A DNA stretch of 24,197 bases from a virus, in the IMG/VR virus record IMGVR_UViG_3300043469_000056, positions 1-24,197 of that record. One strand, given 5' to 3'. The notes beneath the pieces were generated by a model. That model was not told where the DNA came from, searched no databases, and saw nothing but the letters and a program-made list of their open reading frames with translations. Positions 23,214-24,197 of the stretch are shown here, piece by piece (the stretch's first letter is position 1; every line of letters starts with the position of its first letter). Made by a program: the position numbers and the translations under genes.

Positions 23214-23222
23214 TCACCTCCT
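23214..23222 (-). promoter_or_regulatory. Near-perfect Shine-Dalgarno of the major capsid gene
   Basis: The minus strand reads AGGAGGTGA, fully complementary to the usual 16S rRNA 3' end, five bases before the ATG at 23208. It decides the start, because the upstream in-frame GTG (23215-23217) is part of this site and could not be used at the same time. Confidence 0.85.
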
Positions 23223-23234
23223 AGTGAATAGTAC

Positions 23235-23804
23235 TTATTGGAATAAGTCGGCTGTTTTGAGGAAACGACCGCCCCATAGGGATTTTTGAGTCTTCGTTTC
23301 CGAAAACTCCTGTACAATCTCGCCGAGATCGCCAGACTTGCGGAAAGCGGTGTCTTTTTCGACCATATCTACTCGCTTTCCAAACTCATTAAAAGAACCC
23401 TTAACTTCTTTTACCTCATTTGATACAGACTTAACTTCACCTGTAACGGCATCAAGGGACTTTGTAATTGCTTCAACAGTGGCCTGCATAGACTTTACTG
23501 TTTCTGCTAGATTGCTCAAGGCATTAGTTAGATTTTCATTGATTGAAGAAACTGCTTTAGCAACTTCTTCTGTTGCATTAACAACAGCATCAACTGAATC
23601 ATTTGCTTCTTCAACAACAGGTGCTTCTTCAGCCTCTGGTGCTGCTTCTGCTGCTGGCTCTGTAGCAGGAGTATCCTCTGCAGGAACTTCTACTGGAGCC
23701 TCTTCTACAGCAACTGCTGCAGCCTCTGGAGCAACCTCAACATTTTCAACCAACTCTACTGTTTCAGCACCTAGTGCGTTAACGATTGTTGTTTCTTCTG
23801 TCAT
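23235..23804 (-). CDS. Probable internally started scaffold protein within the protease gene (189 residues)
   Basis: In the same frame as the protease, an ATG at 23804 is preceded by AGAGGAGGAAAATCCT: a consensus AGGAGG (23813-23818) with eight-base spacing. This would yield a protein with only the acidic Ala/Pro/Glu linker, the coiled coil and the C-terminal SLWGGRFLKTADLFQ, and so the classical composition of a phage scaffold. The same arrangement is known in lambda, where Nu3 scaffold starts inside protease gene C. The site is seen directly; its use is inferred. The Glu-Glu-Glu codons that create it (GAG GAG GAA) could be chance in an acidic region. Confidence 0.6.
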   Translation of the reverse strand: MTEETTIVNALGAETVELVENVEVAPEAAAVAVEEAPVEVPAEDTPATEPAAEAAPEAEEAPVVEEANDSVDAVVNATEEVAKAVSSINENLTNALSNLAETVKSMQATVEAITKSLDAVTGEVKSVSNEVKEVKGSFNEFGKRVDMVEKDTAFRKSGDLGEIVQEFSETKTQKSLWGGRFLKTADLFQ

Positions 23805-24197
23805 AGGATTTTCCTCCTCTGTCATCTTAATTGTTCTAATGCCTTTTGCACTATCAACTAAGAACTTTATTTTGTCTGTATTTTCTGAATCTGATTTTTC
23901 AACAAAACCAATATTTTTCATAGGCTTACCAGAAGTAGGACTATCTGCTGAATCATCTTCTGACATTAATACAATATCATTCTCTGAATCCCAGAATACG
24001 TTTTTAACTTCTGTCTTTGAAAGGTATCCACTAACTGTATTCTTACCGTCTACTTTTTCAATAGAGATAACATTAGCAAATTGGTTTGCTGGATTATCAA
24101 CTAGTGATAATTCAAACAATTCATACTCTTTAATTATACGCACTGATTTATCAAGTTTTTCATCAAATGTATCATCTGACTTTGTGATGTTGCCACC
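23235..24197 (-). CDS. Prohead protease C-terminal part fused to a scaffold-like domain (5' end outside window)
   Basis: The frame is open to the right edge, so the true start and the main catalytic part lie outside; 320 residues are visible. The first 50 include IIKEYELFELSLVDNPANQF, the 'ELSLVDNPAN' signature of caudoviral prohead proteases (Peptidase S78/XkdF-like), which cut the scaffold and capsid arm during head maturation. A GTG at 24143 is not taken as the start because the protease signature continues upstream. Then come about 60 polar residues, an Ala/Pro/Glu-rich acidic linker (about 155-200) and a coiled coil (about 205-280, including SINENLTNALSNLAETVKSM). The end is conserved-looking (SGDLGEIVQEF; SLWGGRFLKTADLFQ). 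It sits 27 bases before the capsid gene. The coiled-coil part is probably the scaffold or delta domain. Confidence 0.85.
   Translation of the reverse strand, partial: GGNITKSDDTFDEKLDKSVRIIKEYELFELSLVDNPANQFANVISIEKVDGKNTVSGYLSKTEVKNVFWDSENDIVLMSEDDSADSPTSGKPMKNIGFVEKSDSENTDKIKFLVDSAKGIRTIKMTEEENPMTEETTIVNALGAETVELVENVEVAPEAAAVAVEEAPVEVPAEDTPATEPAAEAAPEAEEAPVVEEANDSVDAVVNATEEVAKAVSSINENLTNALSNLAETVKSMQATVEAITKSLDAVTGEVKSVSNEVKEVKGSFNEFGKRVDMVEKDTAFRKSGDLGEIVQEFSETKTQKSLWGGRFLKTADLFQ

Noticed and set aside
24141-24143. GTG as the start of the protease-scaffold gene
   Set aside because: The reading frame stays open to the window edge, and the prohead protease signature right after it needs an upstream catalytic part, so this GTG is internal.

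Overview
This window is part of the genome of a tailed dsDNA phage (Caudoviricetes), or of a prophage. All convincing genes lie on the minus strand, so transcription runs from the right end to the left end. The DNA is AT-rich and very tightly packed: most junctions are TAATG overlaps, directly abutting genes, or gaps of a few bases. There is no stretch over 300 bases without a gene, and I see no tRNA, rRNA, CRISPR array, insertion sequence, integrase, lysis gene or terminase. A 2400-residue tape measure protein and the absence of any sheath, baseplate-wedge or contractile genes indicate a siphovirus with a very long, flexible tail. The gene style recalls actinobacterial phages as I remember them, and one gene has an apparent leaderless promoter. 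The host is an inference only.

Read in transcription order, the head module comes first (24197 to about 19220). It holds the C-terminal part of a prohead protease fused to a scaffold-like tail, the HK97-fold major capsid protein, a 74-residue paralogue of the capsid protein's N-terminal arm, a small protein with a SAP/HeH-like motif, and the head-tail connectors (adaptor, stopper and neck candidates). The tail module follows (19215 to about 8934): tail terminator, major tail protein, two related tail assembly chaperones, the tape measure and a distal tail protein. Then comes the tip and fibre module (8932 to 1961): a 1440-residue hub or minor tail protein with a probable lectin-like domain, and four smaller structural or adhesion proteins. 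Without a visible terminator, the cluster then runs into a regulatory and replication module (1947 to 1): a zinc-ribbon protein, a MerR-like helix-turn-helix protein, two small proteins, and the N-terminal 240 residues of a DnaB-type replicative helicase.

The points that stand out are these. (1) A free-standing copy of the capsid N-terminal arm is conserved in protein but diverged in codons. (2) A strong internal ribosome binding site and ATG in the protease gene would release the scaffold domain as its own protein, as in lambda C/Nu3. (3) The usual frameshifted G/GT tail chaperone pair appears as two separate paralogous genes, the long form first, each with its own candidate promoter. (4) Both high-copy structural genes (major capsid and major tail protein) end in the same tandem layout: a small AT hairpin at the stop codon, then a strong GC hairpin. 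(5) After the major tail protein, this terminator is followed at once by an extended -10 promoter placed so that the next mRNA would be leaderless.

Functions given for structural genes rest on gene order and recognisable family traits read by eye. No database search was run.
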